Below, piece by piece: positions 19,066-31,698 of a stretch of DNA of 64,000 nt. Where the stretch lies: assembly GCA_019915135.1 (NCBI GenBank), contig JAHLMK010000009.1, positions 62,001 through 126,000 on the forward strand, in the 5' to 3' direction. Below the pieces are notes generated by a model. That model searched no databases. It had not been told where the DNA came from and worked only from the letters and a program-made list of their open reading frames with translations. Position 1 is the first letter of the stretch, and each line of letters opens with the position of its first letter. The position numbers and the translations under genes were made by a program. The DNA comes from Strobilurus pachycystidiatus (taxonomy: Eukaryota > Basidiomycota > Agaricomycetes > Agaricales > Physalacriaceae).

Positions 19066-22000
19066 TGTGGTGCTTCTTTCTCTCAGAGCATACACCGTTG
19101 TATTGGACAGTATTACAGCCAGAATGCTTGATGATAATCAATATCACATTGTGACTATCCGTAGCCTCCAGTGGCAAAACATGACTACAGATACAAATCA
19201 CTAAGAAGTCAGACCGTGCAACGCTAATCTGGCAATCAGCATCTCATTGGCACCAGGACTGTGGCCTGCTCACTACTTCAGGCAACAACACAAGAACTGC
19301 CATTGCTGTCAGCCTCGTCAACAGTCTCAATGATTTCCAGATCCTCAACCTCGCCATCAGTGGGGATGTTCTCAAAGGAATCCATATAGATTAGTAGGTG
19401 GTTTCAAGGACAATGGTGAATATTTGTGGTGTAGATATCTGGGTGCGGTAATTTTCTCTTTGCACAGAGTGCGCTTTTATACAGTTCCAGAGCAGACAGA
19501 ATTTTCCTCCACCATTGTCAAGAAAAACAATACAAATTCAGTTGTAGTTAAATGAAAACAGGAATCAAGATTATCATAGTTAGCATTCTATACCTTGCAA
19601 TTTCAATGCTTGAATATAGTAGTGACACACTTACACAAAACATTTTCCAATTAGATTTTGCGCATCTGAATTCTGTGAATAAATGACACTTATCATTCCA
19701 GAGGGCAAGACATCATTTGTTGTCCATTCTCCTGACTGGTAGAAATGTAGCCATCATGTGGAGGCTATTCATTTTCTTGTGGACATAGCCATCAGCCAGG
19801 TAATCTGCTAATACTCATAAAGGTTGATTGGGTGTATGACATTCAATTGCTTTAAGCAACACAACTTTTTGCATCAGGTAACTCAACTTGTGTCATGGTG
19901 CAATCCTGTCCTAGTCACATACCTCTTACGCCGCCAACACTTGGTATTTCCAATCACCTTTTGCTATAAAACTTGCGCTATGACAAGAGATGCTGAAGTC
20001 TATATCCAGAAGTTGGTGGTTCAATCCTTTGTGGTAGCAGAGCCGGAGTCATACAAGCCTGCCCTTGTCAAGCATCCTGCCCCCCGGAGACACTTTGGAG
20101 CAAACCCATATGGTGCATGACTTATTGGGACTATACCTAGGCAGCGGGAGTCAGTACCAGACCAATCTGGCCTGTACAACCAATGAGCGGTTATTAATCA
20201 AAGTAGGTGTCCATTGGGACATTGGGACTTGCGCTGCCTGCGTCAGCCGTCTTCCCAAACACTCTATGTGGTAATACGCCGTTTTACCAAGGGGTGACAA
20301 TAAAGGCGCTATCTCTGCTATCAGTCCCGCATAGTGTAGACAGCGGCCCGCCCTATCCCACCTTATCTCACCCATCATCCAATCAGCGGTGTCCGATCCC
20401 GCGCCAGTCCCCAACGCAGCGGGATAACTGCACGGTACCAATACACTCGTCACTCCCAACGTATTGGGAGCACTTCCAACAGAGTCTAAGAGAATAGGAT
20501 TTCCCTTCTGTAATTGTAGTATAAGTACAGATGTCCTTTGTAGTAGATACTGAGACTTTGTCCTTATCAAGTTTCCTTCCGCATCCCCTTGCCGGATACT
20601 CTGAAACCTCCTTGCACAGAGAGTCATCCCATGTCTCCCCTCAACAACTTTGCTACTGCTACCCCCTCATTCCCGGTGGGATCTTCATGTGCCATGTCTG
20701 GGACAAGGTCCGCAGACGAGCGCAATGCCTTGGGATGGGGTTCCCACAGTGTTTCCTTCTTTAGCAAAGCGGAGGGACCATTGTCAAGGGTTGTCATGGC
20801 TGGTCCTACCCAGCCTCTCAAGTGCATCCCTCGGATATGTCTGTCGTACCTGCAGGAAAGCCACACTCAAAACACAGAAGTAAATTGGTGTCTGTGAGTC
20901 CTTATCAGGGCGAGATCAGGTCGTAACAACTATAGTGTTTTGACTATAGTATTAGTGTTTGTCTTAGGGCCCAAAGTGAATTGTCGGCATAGTCAGTGGC
21001 AAAGGGTGACCCGTTGGCAAGAATTAACTCAACTCCCAAGTTGGTATCAATAGGTTCACGGGAGAGTAGTTGAAAGTTGACCTGGTTGACGTTCAAGGAG
21101 AAGCAAGAGGAGCAATAGGCAGGATAGTCACACACAAAGTCCACTCTAAAGTTTACAAGTATGATAGCACTGTATTTATATATTGGGCAGCGGGACTACA
21201 TTGTCCCGCTGTATGTCCCAAAGGAGTTCTCATGACTTGTTCTCTGAACGTCAAGAATATTCTTTAGAGTGTCAGTCAAATGCACAAGCCCGCTCAGGTC
21301 TTATGGCAGGCGTTGGGTCACTAGCCAACATAGCGGGGCGCAATGCCAAACAACGGCAGGGTGCGCCTGCATGGTTGCACTGCGAGATTGATGGCAATAG
21401 TTGCAATAAGACGAATGACAGTTCTAGAATATACAACAGTCTATCAAGAAGCGTCGGCAAGCTCTCTTAGAAAAGTGGGTTTTTGCAAAGACAGATGTTT
21501 GGGCAGTATGCAATCAGAAAGAGACCTCAGCCAAGCAGAAATTGATAGCGACACTCTTTATGCAGTGCATAAAACATACAGTAGTGAACCCGGAAGCGAA
21601 ACGACCTAACAAATCTTGTTTTCTTGACGTTATTCTGGGTATTTGAGATGAACTGTTTTGTGTATAGGATGTAAGGCCATGTCATAAGTCTATCACTGAA
21701 AAGATCCGGGGCCCTTTGGAAATACACACGTCAGGAATGAGGCGCAATTATGGCCCCGCCAAACGGAGAAGCGAAAATGGGCCTATCACCGCTATCTGAC
21801 AACCAAAGGGACTTCACTTTCTCATTCAGTGACCTCAAAAAACCCCCATTTTGAGGCAAACTCAACTGAGAATATGGTCTTTCTGGACTGCAAATTGAGG
21901 TCGTTATTTTGTGTGGCTGTGCAGCCCAGAAACATAACATCGAGGATAACGCCCGGTGAGGACATGCTTTATCACAAATATATCACAGTATCTACTCAAC

Positions 22001-22513
22001 AGCGTGTTATAATGTCATGCATGCTTTTTCAGAACAAAACACGGGACAAAAACCCGTGTTTCGCTTCCCCCCCATTTTCGCTTCTAGGTTTGGTACTGTA
22101 CCATTTTGCACAGGAAATATGGAGAAGAAATATAAAATTTATTTAGCATTAGAATGCAGTGATCTTTAGATTTGCGTCATCAGGTCATTGCATCTCCCAA
22201 CAATGTGACATCAGAAGGCTACTGTACTTGCTGCATTCTTGACGTTCAGAATTTGACACAAGACTCAAAGATAATACTCTTCATATTACATTGATATCTT
22301 TCACAACCATTTCAACATCATATCCTCTCATAATGTTTAAGAATAGCAGTTTCATATGCATTTCTCCTTAGTGTTTCAACTTTGATCTTCATTATTCTCC
22401 AGTATCTGTAAGATTTAAAACCCATCATATACCACAGAATAACCTCAAATTGGCTTTTTGCCAATGTTTACAGCTAACTGTATTCTGAAAATACTTCATC
22501 AGAGCAACGGACA
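19066..22513. other. CpG-poor region, no gene recognised
   Basis: No frame in these 3.4 kb shows a convincing motif. CG dinucleotides are rare and TG/CA common, especially in 22.15-22.5 kb. A segment around 20.2-20.9 kb has a promoter-like and leader-like look (TATAAGTACAGA near 20520) that could be a decayed LTR, but I cannot find its partner. Confidence 0.5.
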
Positions 22514-23956
22514 ATGCATATGTCCACTCTATTGCCTTGTACTTTGTGCGGACAGCCAGACCTCATCAAGACAACTTGGGTGTCTTCCCCAGCATTCACG
22601 TTGGAAGTCTTTGAGCAACTCACTTCCCCAAATGATCCTGCTATGGATGCTGATGTGCTGAGAGTCTGTGACCACATCATTCCCACTACTATGAAAAGCA
22701 TATCCTCCTTGAAAAAAGAGATTGAGCAGTTGGACACTCCTGTGGCACTTCTATTAGAAGACCGGCAATTATTTCTTGAAGAGAGAGATAAATTGTCAAA
22801 TATGGGCTTCCAGTCTCAGGATCTCATCCCAGCAATGCACCTCCTACCCATTGAGATACTTAGCGAGATCTTTGATTGGTACTGCGCAAGAGATAGACCA
22901 TGCTGTCTTTAACATATCCACCGGCCCCTGGGCTCTAAGCTATGTATGCCAGTTCTGGAGGAATATTGTCCTATCTCTACCCTCTCTGTGGTCTCATCTC
23001 CGCTTTCATCACCTCTTGGTTGGGCAAATTTACTCACAACAAAGATTGAGCGCACACAAAACTATCCCATATCAGTCAATATCTCTATAGGGGAAGATGA
23101 GGACTTGGATGGGAAGCTTCACCTGCTTCTTAAAACTGTACAGAACATATTTTTCCGATGTTGTTCTCTCCATCTGGTACTTGATGGTGGTTTTATGGAA
23201 GAGATGACAATCCCCACGGAAGGATTACCTCTACTCTCCTTGCTCTGCCTTGGTGGCATACCCTTCTCACTCAATAAATTTTCCCCAATTTTTCTGCATG
23301 CACCATAACTTCAATCCGTGGAGTTCAGAGACTATGACTTACTCGACCATCAGCCTACTAACAGCACTATCCCCTTGCTTCCATATTCACAGTTGCAAAG
23401 TGTGACACTCAGACCGTGGTCGTCCAAGTTTGTGATAGATGAGGCTCATAGATTTTTGTCTTTGAGTCCGCATTTGACCTCCCTCACAACGGAATACCAT
23501 TTTTCAAATTGGGGTTTAGATTTTGAAGGGCAAACGGAGACTGTTATAGCACCCTCTCTTTGTCACCTCTCAATCAAGTCCTGCAACTCCCCAAGGGAGC
23601 TTGATTTCAGTGCCCCACTCTTGCAGGACCTGACTGTCCTGCACATGGAGAACATTCAATCAGTCCTGGACTTTCTGAAACGCTCTCAATGCCCATTGAA
23701 GCATTTGACCATCCATTCCCCAAAACCATCTACTCTGGTCTTGGCAATTGCACAGATTCTTGAGCTCATTCCATCAGTGAATGTGGTATCTGTGAATTAC
23801 AGCTCTCACAGCATCCCAATTAACACTGAACTAAGTGTTGAACAAAATTTTCAAGAGCTCATCAGGAAGATTGATAGCAGACTACTTGATAAATTACCAC
23901 ATTTGAGGTCATTGTCCATAGATTTCGGAGGTTTGCGGAAATATCAGGTTGTTTGA
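22514..23956 (+). pseudogene. F-box/LRR pseudogene, CpG-depleted copy
   Basis: This copy aligns along its whole length with the intact gene at 37100-38548. It begins with a PCTLCG motif, keeps an N-terminal coiled-coil-like stretch and a LPIEILSEIFDWYC F-box start, and ends GGLRKYQVV. Frame breaks occur just after DWYCA (about 22885), again near 23030, and a stop codon interrupts it near 23306 (after LHAP). It has lost most CpG sites compared with the intact paralogue, as expected after cytosine methylation and deamination. Confidence 0.88.
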
Positions 23957-24991
23957 TTTTCAGCAGTTGAGGTGTCGCTGGATTTCTTCTTATTATTTTC
24001 CTGCTTGCACTGTTTTGTACTTAATCCATATACCGTTATACTCAATCAAGGCATGAACAATCCGTCTCCTTGGCCAAGTCCCTCGCCATCCTTCACCAAG
24101 GGTAGGTTGGAATCACAGGGAGCGGATAGTGATTTCAATGGCCACGTCGAGGACGAGGAAGGACCGCCGCGCCTTTCGGAGCCCGAGCCGCATCTTCGGT
24201 CAAGTCCCTCGCGAGGCCAAGTCCTACGCGAGCCTCCCAGGTTAGCTTTGCACCACAGGGAGCCGACAATAAATTCTATGGCAATGACAATGACGAGGAG
24301 GGTCCACCGCCCTTTTCGGAGTTGCACTCTGAGCATCAGCTCAAAGACTCTCGTAGTCACCTTCAGCCCTATCACTGCAGATGGGAGAAGGTCTACCTGC
24401 GACCGAGAACCCAATCCAGGGAGACCTGGATGCAAGGATCGTAGACGGTATTCAAGCAAGCTACTACGGAGCGCCCAAACCGATTGACTGCAAATTTGGT
24501 GACTTCGAGATATATGATACACAGAACGCTCAACATAGAGTATCGTGGCTTTAGTTTAGGTACTTTAGATGGACCGATGACTGAATAGGGTAGAGGACTT
24601 GACGCTGCGTTTCAACGCGTATTTGTCGCTTGTCTCTGGTAATCGCCACTCACACGGTGTAGAGTCCGAGAATAGTCTCTGGTTGAATCTGCGAGATAAG
24701 ATCGCTGTCTCCCCATCGCACGATCGCGGTCGACAGTCAAAGGCCGAGTTCTGGTGATTGCCAGAGCACGGCCTCTGACTGACGGAGGGATGTGCGATGA
24801 CAAGACGGCCGACCGTCTCTCAGCAATGCCCTCAGAAAGAGACGGATGATGGGCGAAAGGAAAGGGCGACGAAATTGAAACAGGGAAACGGGGCGATCGG
24901 ATCAGCCAGCCGAGGCAACGTGTCGCCTTCCACGTGTCACGGGTCTAACAGCCCTTTCTTTCTCCCCCACCTGCCTCCACCTTGCGCGAAA
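23957..24991. other. Spacer with a duplicated coding-like block; Ste24 promoter
   Basis: Two imperfect copies of a block of about 75 bases at roughly 24115-24187 and 24257-24330 both encode a GAD..F.G....DEEGPP-like peptide in one frame. I do not recognise it. The last 100 bases include a pyrimidine-rich CTTTCTTTCTCCCCC stretch just ahead of the Ste24 start. Confidence 0.45.
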
Positions 24992-26489
24992 ATGGATTTC
25001 GTGCACGACAATCTCGCCGTCGTCCAGCGGCAACTGGCCTTTGTGTCCGTGGACCCAATCGACTGGAAATTCTACGTCCAGGCTTTCTCATGGTCCGTAA
25101 CGCTTTGGGAATCATATCTACTGTGCGTGTCCGTCCTTCGACCACCCGTCTTTTTCGTTGATTTCCTGCTACCAGATTACGCCAATACCCACTTTATTCC
25201 AAAACCGAAGCGCCGGAGGCACTGAAGCCGTACATCAGCGGGGAGACGTTTGAGAAAAGCCAGAAATACGGCAAGGAAAAGGCGCAGGTCGCGCTGTTCT
25301 CGAAGCTGTACAGTCAGACATTGGACTCCCTGTTGCTGCAGTACGGATTCTATGCGTGGTGCTGGACGACGGCCGGCACACTGCTCGGCAAGGTCGGCTA
25401 TGGCGAGCAATACGAGGTGCGTTTCGATTCGCCTGTCGCTTTTCCTCTCTGAAAGCGCCACAGATCCTCCAATCCATCGTGTTCTCGTTCCTTCTATACT
25501 TCATCTCCTCCATCCCCAATCTCCCTGTCACGGTATACAGCACCTTCGTCCTCGAAGAGAAACACGGTTTCAACAAGACCACGCCCGGACTGTTCGTCGC
25601 CGACCTGTTCAAAGGCTGGGGCGTCGCGCTCGCGCTCGGCGCGCCCTTCCTCGCCGCCTTCCTCTACATCTTCCAGTGGGCCGGCGACCGCTTCGTCCCC
25701 TGGGTCATGGTCTTCATGATCTCCTTCCAGATGATCATGATCATCCTCTACCCCACCGTCATCCAGCCCCTCTTCAACAAGCTCACGCCGATCAAGGACG
25801 GCGAGCTCCGCACGCGCATCGAAGCCCTCGCTGCCAAGCTCAAGTTCCCGCTCACGCACCTATACGAGATCGACGGCTCGAAACGCTCCTCGCACTCGAA
25901 CGCGTACTTCTTCGGCTTGCCGTGGGCGAAGCACATCGTCATATTCGATACCCTCATGCAGCAAAGCTCCGCCGGCGAGGTCGAGGCCGTCCTCGCGCAC
26001 GAGCTCGGCCACTGGTACTACCTCCACCCGACCAAGATGCTCGCCGTGTCCCAGTTCCACATATTCACCATCCTCGCGCTCTTCCCCGCCTTCCTGCACG
26101 CGCCGCCCCTCCTCCGCTCGTTCGACTTCCCCAAGTACGTCGCGGCCAAACCGCCCACGATCGTCGCGTTCCTGCTGTTCCAGATGATCCTCACGCCGCT
26201 GGAGGCGTTCATCAGCATCGGGATGAACGCGCTTTCGAGGAAGTTTGAGTGGGAGGCGGACCGGTTCGCTTGTGAGCTTGATGAGAAGTTCAGTAGCGAG
26301 GGGAAGAAAGATGGGGATGGGGAAACGTCGGATATGGGCGAGCGGCTGGGCAAGGCGCTGATCACGCTGCACGTCAAGAACCTCTCGACGGTGTGGGTGG
26401 ATTGGCTGTACTCGGCATACCACCACTCGCACCCGACGTTGAGCGAGAGGCTGAAGGCGCTGGAGGCGTACAAGAAGAAGAAGGTGTAG
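24992..26489 (+). CDS. STE24: CAAX prenyl protease Ste24 (M48 family), 465 residues
   Basis: Ste24 is a zinc metalloprotease of the ER and inner nuclear membrane. It removes the AAX residues from farnesylated proteins such as mating pheromone precursors. Exons are 24992-25122, 25176-25416 and 25464-26489, together exactly 466 codons with GT-AG introns. The joined N-terminus has ESYLLLRQYPLYSKTEAPEA, the usual Ste24 entry segment. The zinc site is HELGH at residues 303-307, with the third ligand in EWEADRFA near 380. Several hydrophobic spans precede and follow it, and the tail is the basic AYKKKKV. Length and order match the family. The start ATG at 24992 gives MDFVHDNLAV. Confidence 0.95.
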
Positions 26490-27129
26490 GAGACGCGAAT
26501 CGAAGAAGCTGTAGATAGGTAGGTACGAACGGACGGACTGGCTCTACTTATTTGTATACACTATAATTTGTTCCAAGTGCAGGTACAGCTATAGCTACAG
26601 TAGATACTTGCTCGTTGTCCTCCGAGTCCGTGCGAGGGACGTTGAAACTATCACCGCACCATCATTGTTCACGATACGGGTGAGGTTGTGGCGGCGAAAA
26701 AGGATAGTGGGATGGAGGTCGTTGTACAGAAGGCAAGGCAGTGGCGGTAACCAACGGTCCTCCACTCTGAGGCTGTGGCGTCGAAACAGGATAGTGTGAT
26801 AGAGACCGTTATATGAAGGTGGGAAAGCGGTGGCGGTAATCACTGACTAGTTCTCCAGTCAAATGACAACAGGTCAGAGAGTCAGTTATCGTTCAGGTTG
26901 TCTCAATCCAGACAAGACAAATAGACAACCGAAGCGAGACTCCAGCTGAACAACGAAGTTATGGACACAAAATTTCCAATAATTATGCGTTTCTCGTATA
27001 AATAAGTAAGTAAGCTGTAGCACATGGTTCAAGGGTATCAAATATCTCGTTCATTTCGTACATGCGCGCAGCGCGTCACGGTAGGTTGGCTAAACACAAC
27101 ATCAGCAACCGCCCGAATGAAGTACGCGA
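26490..27129. other. Convergent 3' spacer between Ste24 and the acidic gene
   Basis: No gene is seen. It contains the tandem repeat at 26682-26842 and the probable 3' untranslated regions of both flanking genes. Confidence 0.5.
26682..26842. repeat. Two-unit imperfect tandem repeat
   Basis: Two units start GAGGTTGTGGCGGCGAAA (26682) and GAGGCTGTGGCGTCGAAA (26769) and both end in a TGGCGGTAA motif. The spacing is 87 bases. Confidence 0.7.
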
Positions 27130-30100
27130 CTACGATCGTGGTCTCCCGCTGGCGGAACCGCCGAAGTCCACCTCGGGCTCTCCTCCGTCCGATACAGGTT
27201 CAGGATCGTCATCAGTAGTATCCGTGTCCTGCGATGTGAAACTACCCATCGTAGAGGATCGTGAAGGAAGTGACCAAGGAGGCGGGCAAGAAGGCCTATC
27301 GTCCGAGCCTTCCATCTTTCTGAGTTTGAGGTAGAGTTGAACCTCAGCCATAAGTTCCTCATGCGAGAGCTTCTTGTCACCAGTACCAGCGAGCCTTGCA
27401 AGACCCTCCTGTGTGAGCTTCTCTGTATGTGCAAACAAGTCGGTACTGGGCGGGCTTCGAGTGAGGTATCTCTGAATGTAATCGGACTCTGTCGCGTCTG
27501 CAGAGATGTGACCGTCAGAGAGGCTGAATCTGGAAAGAGAGTAGAGCTTGCCAGAATCGAGGGACATGCTGTTAAGCTCGGTGATAAGACCGTACGGAGG
27601 GGGGTCCTCAACCAAGGAGACTATCTCCACGTCTTCCCAAATTTTCACGTCCTGCAATAGATGAGCTAGGTTCCCGCATGCAAAGTTTGATGACGTACAG
27701 AAAGCTTTTCCCCGAACTGACTACCAGTCGTCTCGTTGGTCTTCTGTTTCCCTTTGCTCCTGATGTCCTGCGGAAGTTCAGTAGGGTCTATGCATGTGGA
27801 TGTGAATGCCCTACAAGTAGCTTCTCCCCAGAGTGCTTGAAATACGCATCATTGATCTCCCGATGCCAATTGTCCACCCATTCCGTTTGACAATTCGGAT
27901 CCATGAATGTCCGGTACATTGGAACTCCGGCGCTATGGAGGTTTCGCGAGCGACTGAGCTGCCAGCGGAGGTCACTACTCTCAGATTCTTCGAAGAAAAG
28001 ATCCTCTGTGATGCGAGTGAACTCCTTGCCCATCTCAAGGTCTCGCGACGCAGCCGAGAGAAGGGTCTCTTCGGGAGTGGGAAGCTCGGAGCTCAATTCA
28101 GACGAAGTTGAAGGGCGGAGGGAGTCGCGGAACAGGTGTACTCCACGCCCTTGTCCTCCTGGAACAAGGAGATAGCCCTGTACACAGATGATGTGGTCAA
28201 AAAAAATCTCCATGGACGGGCAAGGAGACGGTGCTTACGGGAGGTATGTTGTCCGAGAGCAGGATGTCAAAACCAAGATGCGGCATTGTGATCTTGCGTT
28301 CCAGGCTCACGTTGAAGACAGTGGAAGCTTCAGCTGATACAGACTCAGAAGCGTGCGATGGGCGCTCTATCAACGAAGCAGTGCCGTCTGTAAGATAATT
28401 AGTACACCAGAATGATGGAGCTACCAGTGTAATAGTTACATTCATCCAATTCCAGAACGTACTTCAGCGTCATTCGGCGGATCAATTCCTGCGGCTCTGG
28501 CAAGGGCTCTCCCTGGAGTAATCGTAAGCCAGATATGCGCTATAGTTGACGTGTGGACTTACTGCATTGAGCACGGACGCAATGTCGTCGTCATGCGCGG
28601 ACGCGAACTTGATCCACGGAGCCTGGAATACCGTTATGAGGAAGGCTGCCGTATTAGGAAAAATATCATTACCGATTCAATCATGACCAGGAGTATGATG
28701 TTGAGCGGGTGCCAGAACCCAAACTACGATTCGCTTCAGTACAGTCGCTACAACACAGCATAAAGAGCACTAACCACGATAGCATCAATGATTGTGCTTC
28801 TGGTGATGCATCCTTTGAAATGGCGGCGAATATCAAACTCGTCGACTTCTCCAGAGCGATTTGGGTCTTCATCCGCGGCTGGACCTCTGCCTGTGTCACA
28901 GAGACTACCGCCAGTCAAAATGGCTCCGCCGGCGCCGTCCAGGTCAGGATGATGATCATCATCATCGTCTGAAGAAGTGTTGCCCCCGTCGGCACCTTCG
29001 TCAGAAGGGTCGCTGTCCTCGAAGCCATCCTCGGCATCATAATACTCGTCATCGTCGACGTCTTCGTTACCGTCGCAAAAGGTTAGAGTTTTCCTTCATT
29101 GGTCAACTTATCCGCTCACCTTCATCGTTGGTATTTTCATGATCGTCGCCGGTTCCATTTTCATCGTTACCTGGCCCGTCATTCATGTTCATGTCCCCAT
29201 CCTGGCCCCCTTGATTATCTTCGTCGTCCTTGTCCTGCTTCTTTCCGACTCCATCCAGACCGTCGTCATCAGTCTCGCTATCCTCGCTATCCTCCTCGTC
29301 CTCCTTGTCATCTTCGTTGTGAGCGTCGGCTTCATCCCGAACATTGGCCTCAAAGCCGACCACGGCGCCCGCATGAGCAACCACCTCGAACTCATCAGCA
29401 TTTGCGGCATCGACTTCGCCCTGAACCGTGACCTTAAAACCGACCTCGGCGCCGACCTCAAGGCCGCCCGAGTCTCCACAGATTTGTACAGCGTCGGTAC
29501 ATTCCCCGGAAGCAGCACTACTGAGAGAGCGCCTACTGCGGCGCGGCCGCGCTTTAGGACCAGAACGAGCCGCGGACGAGTGCTTAGGACGTTCTACTAC
29601 GCCGCGTTCACCCTTTGCAGTGAGGGTGGGTTTTCCAGAGGCTTTCGCTGAAGATCGAAAGGAAGATGGATCGACAGGACGGTGATCCGCAGGCTGGCGT
29701 TTACCTCGGCGTGGTTGAGCTCGAGAACGAGAAGCCCTCGCACGGGCCGCAGACGCAGAGTCAGGATATTGGGAAGCTGCACCGGAAGCCGGGGACCCGG
29801 GATATGATGGAAAGTCGACAGCTTCATCTGCTGACCCCGAAAGAAGAGACTCATCGGCAGCAACGCGAGCATTCCGCGAATCATTGGTCTCCTGAAAATA
29901 CGGTTTGTATCGCCGCCCAAAGAAGCGATAGAGGACTTTTCGAAGTCCATACAGGCGCAGAGGCTTGCTCCCAATGTCGACGTCTTGTAGGATAGGAGTC
30001 GATCTTCCCTTCCAAGCGCAACAGTTGACCACCATCTTGTACCCACCAACTCGCGTGCAATCTACACGGCGTTCCGTACAGCCGTCGTGCGTGATCGGTA

Positions 30101-30831
30101 TATGAACGTTTTCTACCGATCTGGAAGAAGAGCCACCTGCGGTAACTGGGAGTGCCGGGCCACCAGTGGCTTCGAAGGCAAAGCTGTAAGACTTGAAACG
30201 CGAGTTCCAAAAGGCGTTGCTCCAGTTCTTCGTCTTGTCAGCGTCAGTGATCAGGTACAAGTCGTCGTTATATATGCCATGAGTGCGGTCCTCATTGACA
30301 TGCTTGTACCAGGAGTCGAGATGGGCATGGAAGTATTGGCTTAATCTTCCCAATCCCAAGAACACTATGCGGTCGAGAGCTTCGGTGTGGTGGATCACAA
30401 CAGCTCCTCGATTGGAGGTGGATTCAAAAGAGGCGTGGGCTCCCGCTTGCACGAGACTCCCCGCACTGTCGGAAAAACCCAAAAAGTAAGCGTGCGTCAA
30501 TCTAAATAGCAAGTACAACTTACTTTACTCCAATGGTTCCTTTGTATGTCTGGCGGACACCAGAAGAATAGACCTCCTTGTATGCGAATTCATTACTTGT
30601 AAACTCGTAGTCGGGGCGGAACTCTGGGGGGATAGGTTGGAAGTCGCGCGGAGTGTGTGGTGGTGAGCTGCTAGTGTATCGATTCCGTGGATCTTCCGCT
30701 ACACGGAAGACGTTGAATAGGTAAAAGAAAGCACCATGCTTGTCGATGTATCCAACGTCGCCAAGCTTAATGCCAGTAGTTATGAATTCTGGGTTTCCCG
30801 ACCGTACTCCAGGACTTAAGAACCAGTGCAT
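27130..30831 (-). CDS. Large acidic HDDD-related protein, at least eight exons
   Basis: The gene is divergent from the intact HDDD gene. Clear exons (minus strand): 30831-30524, 30465-29120, 29061-28775, 28622-28563, 28512-28440, 28387-28239, a 28177 start, and a last exon from about 27652 to 27130. The splice between about 27815 and 27652 is unresolved and probably holds one short extra exon. Exon 1 has GDVGYIDKHGAFFYLFNVF. Exon 2 has LITDADKTKNWSNAFW, then SSAKASGKPT and a long Asp/Glu tract. Exon 4 is APWIKFASAHDDDIASVLNA, the module shared with the two smaller genes; exon 5 has ELIRRMTLK and exon 6 DEYGTASL. The C-terminus is unlike the smaller paralogues. Function is unknown. The acidic middle suggests disordered protein-protein or histone/RNA-linked contacts, but this is inference. 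Confidence 0.65.
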
Positions 30832-31698
30832 CAGCAAGTCTCACCGATCGCCGGTGGACTTTTCGGACTTTTCCGCTGGTCAACGAAAACCTGGGGTGTC
30901 CTGCCGCCTCCCTCACTCAATGTAGCCCCCTCGAAGTTTAATAAAATATTTTTCTATCTGTTCTATGGTACTGAACGGAAGGAGGAAGCCAGCGCACCCG
31001 AAGAACACTTCAAGTGACACCGCCGGGAATCGAACTTGTGAGCGTTTTTGACATAGCTGGTGGCTGGTGACTTGTCAACTTGTCAGGCATTTTTTTGGCA
31101 GAGACAAGTTGTGACAAGTTGCGACAAGTGATCGGGAGGACTTGCTGATGTGGCCAGCAATCTGGGAGTACAGAAGAGAGGTATAAAGAGCATCGGAAGC
31201 TGGCATGATGAACGCGGAGGATAGATGTTTGGAGGATTGTCTTGACCGAAGAGATCGTATTCCTATTTATACTGGCCAAAGTATTCGATTTCCTTTCGCG
31301 GAGTCTTGAAAGCCACAGACAAGGGAAGCGAAAGCGGGACAATAGTGAAAGACGCGTTGGCAACGGGCGGTGACTTGCAACTCAGTCGTAGACAGGTTGT
31401 ATGTATGAATGGAGGTAGATAGGTAGGCAGGTGACGGCACAAAGTGTTCTGAAAGACCAGAGTCGACCCGACGATTTGTCCAATCTCCAAGCACTGTCTG
31501 CCCTTGATGGGTTACCATGCGATACAGATCCATGATACAAGTACATATCGGGGATGCTACTTACGGCGCCGGTATGTGACTGTCGCCGTGAATGATGATG
31601 AACAGAAATGCCCGGACATGCCGTAAGTGAATCTGAAGTGCGTGACTCAGACTGGGCTTTTCTCGAACATCACGTGTAACTCTCTCTTCCCGACCGTG
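30832..31698. other. Divergent intergenic region of two HDDD-family genes
   Basis: No gene is recognised. It should carry the promoters of both flanking family members. TTGTGACAAGTTG-type repeats (GACAAGTTG at several places around 31070-31130) are conspicuous. Confidence 0.5.

Noticed and set aside
20944..21144. Minus-strand peptide with CDYPAYCSSCFSLNVNQ
   Set aside because: It looks vaguely like a retroelement or small secreted protein fragment, but has no ATG-led frame context or conserved motif.
31005..31040. tRNA-like T-loop (GTTCGATTC on the minus strand)
   Set aside because: The T stem does not pair and no D arm, anticodon arm or matching acceptor strand is found upstream.
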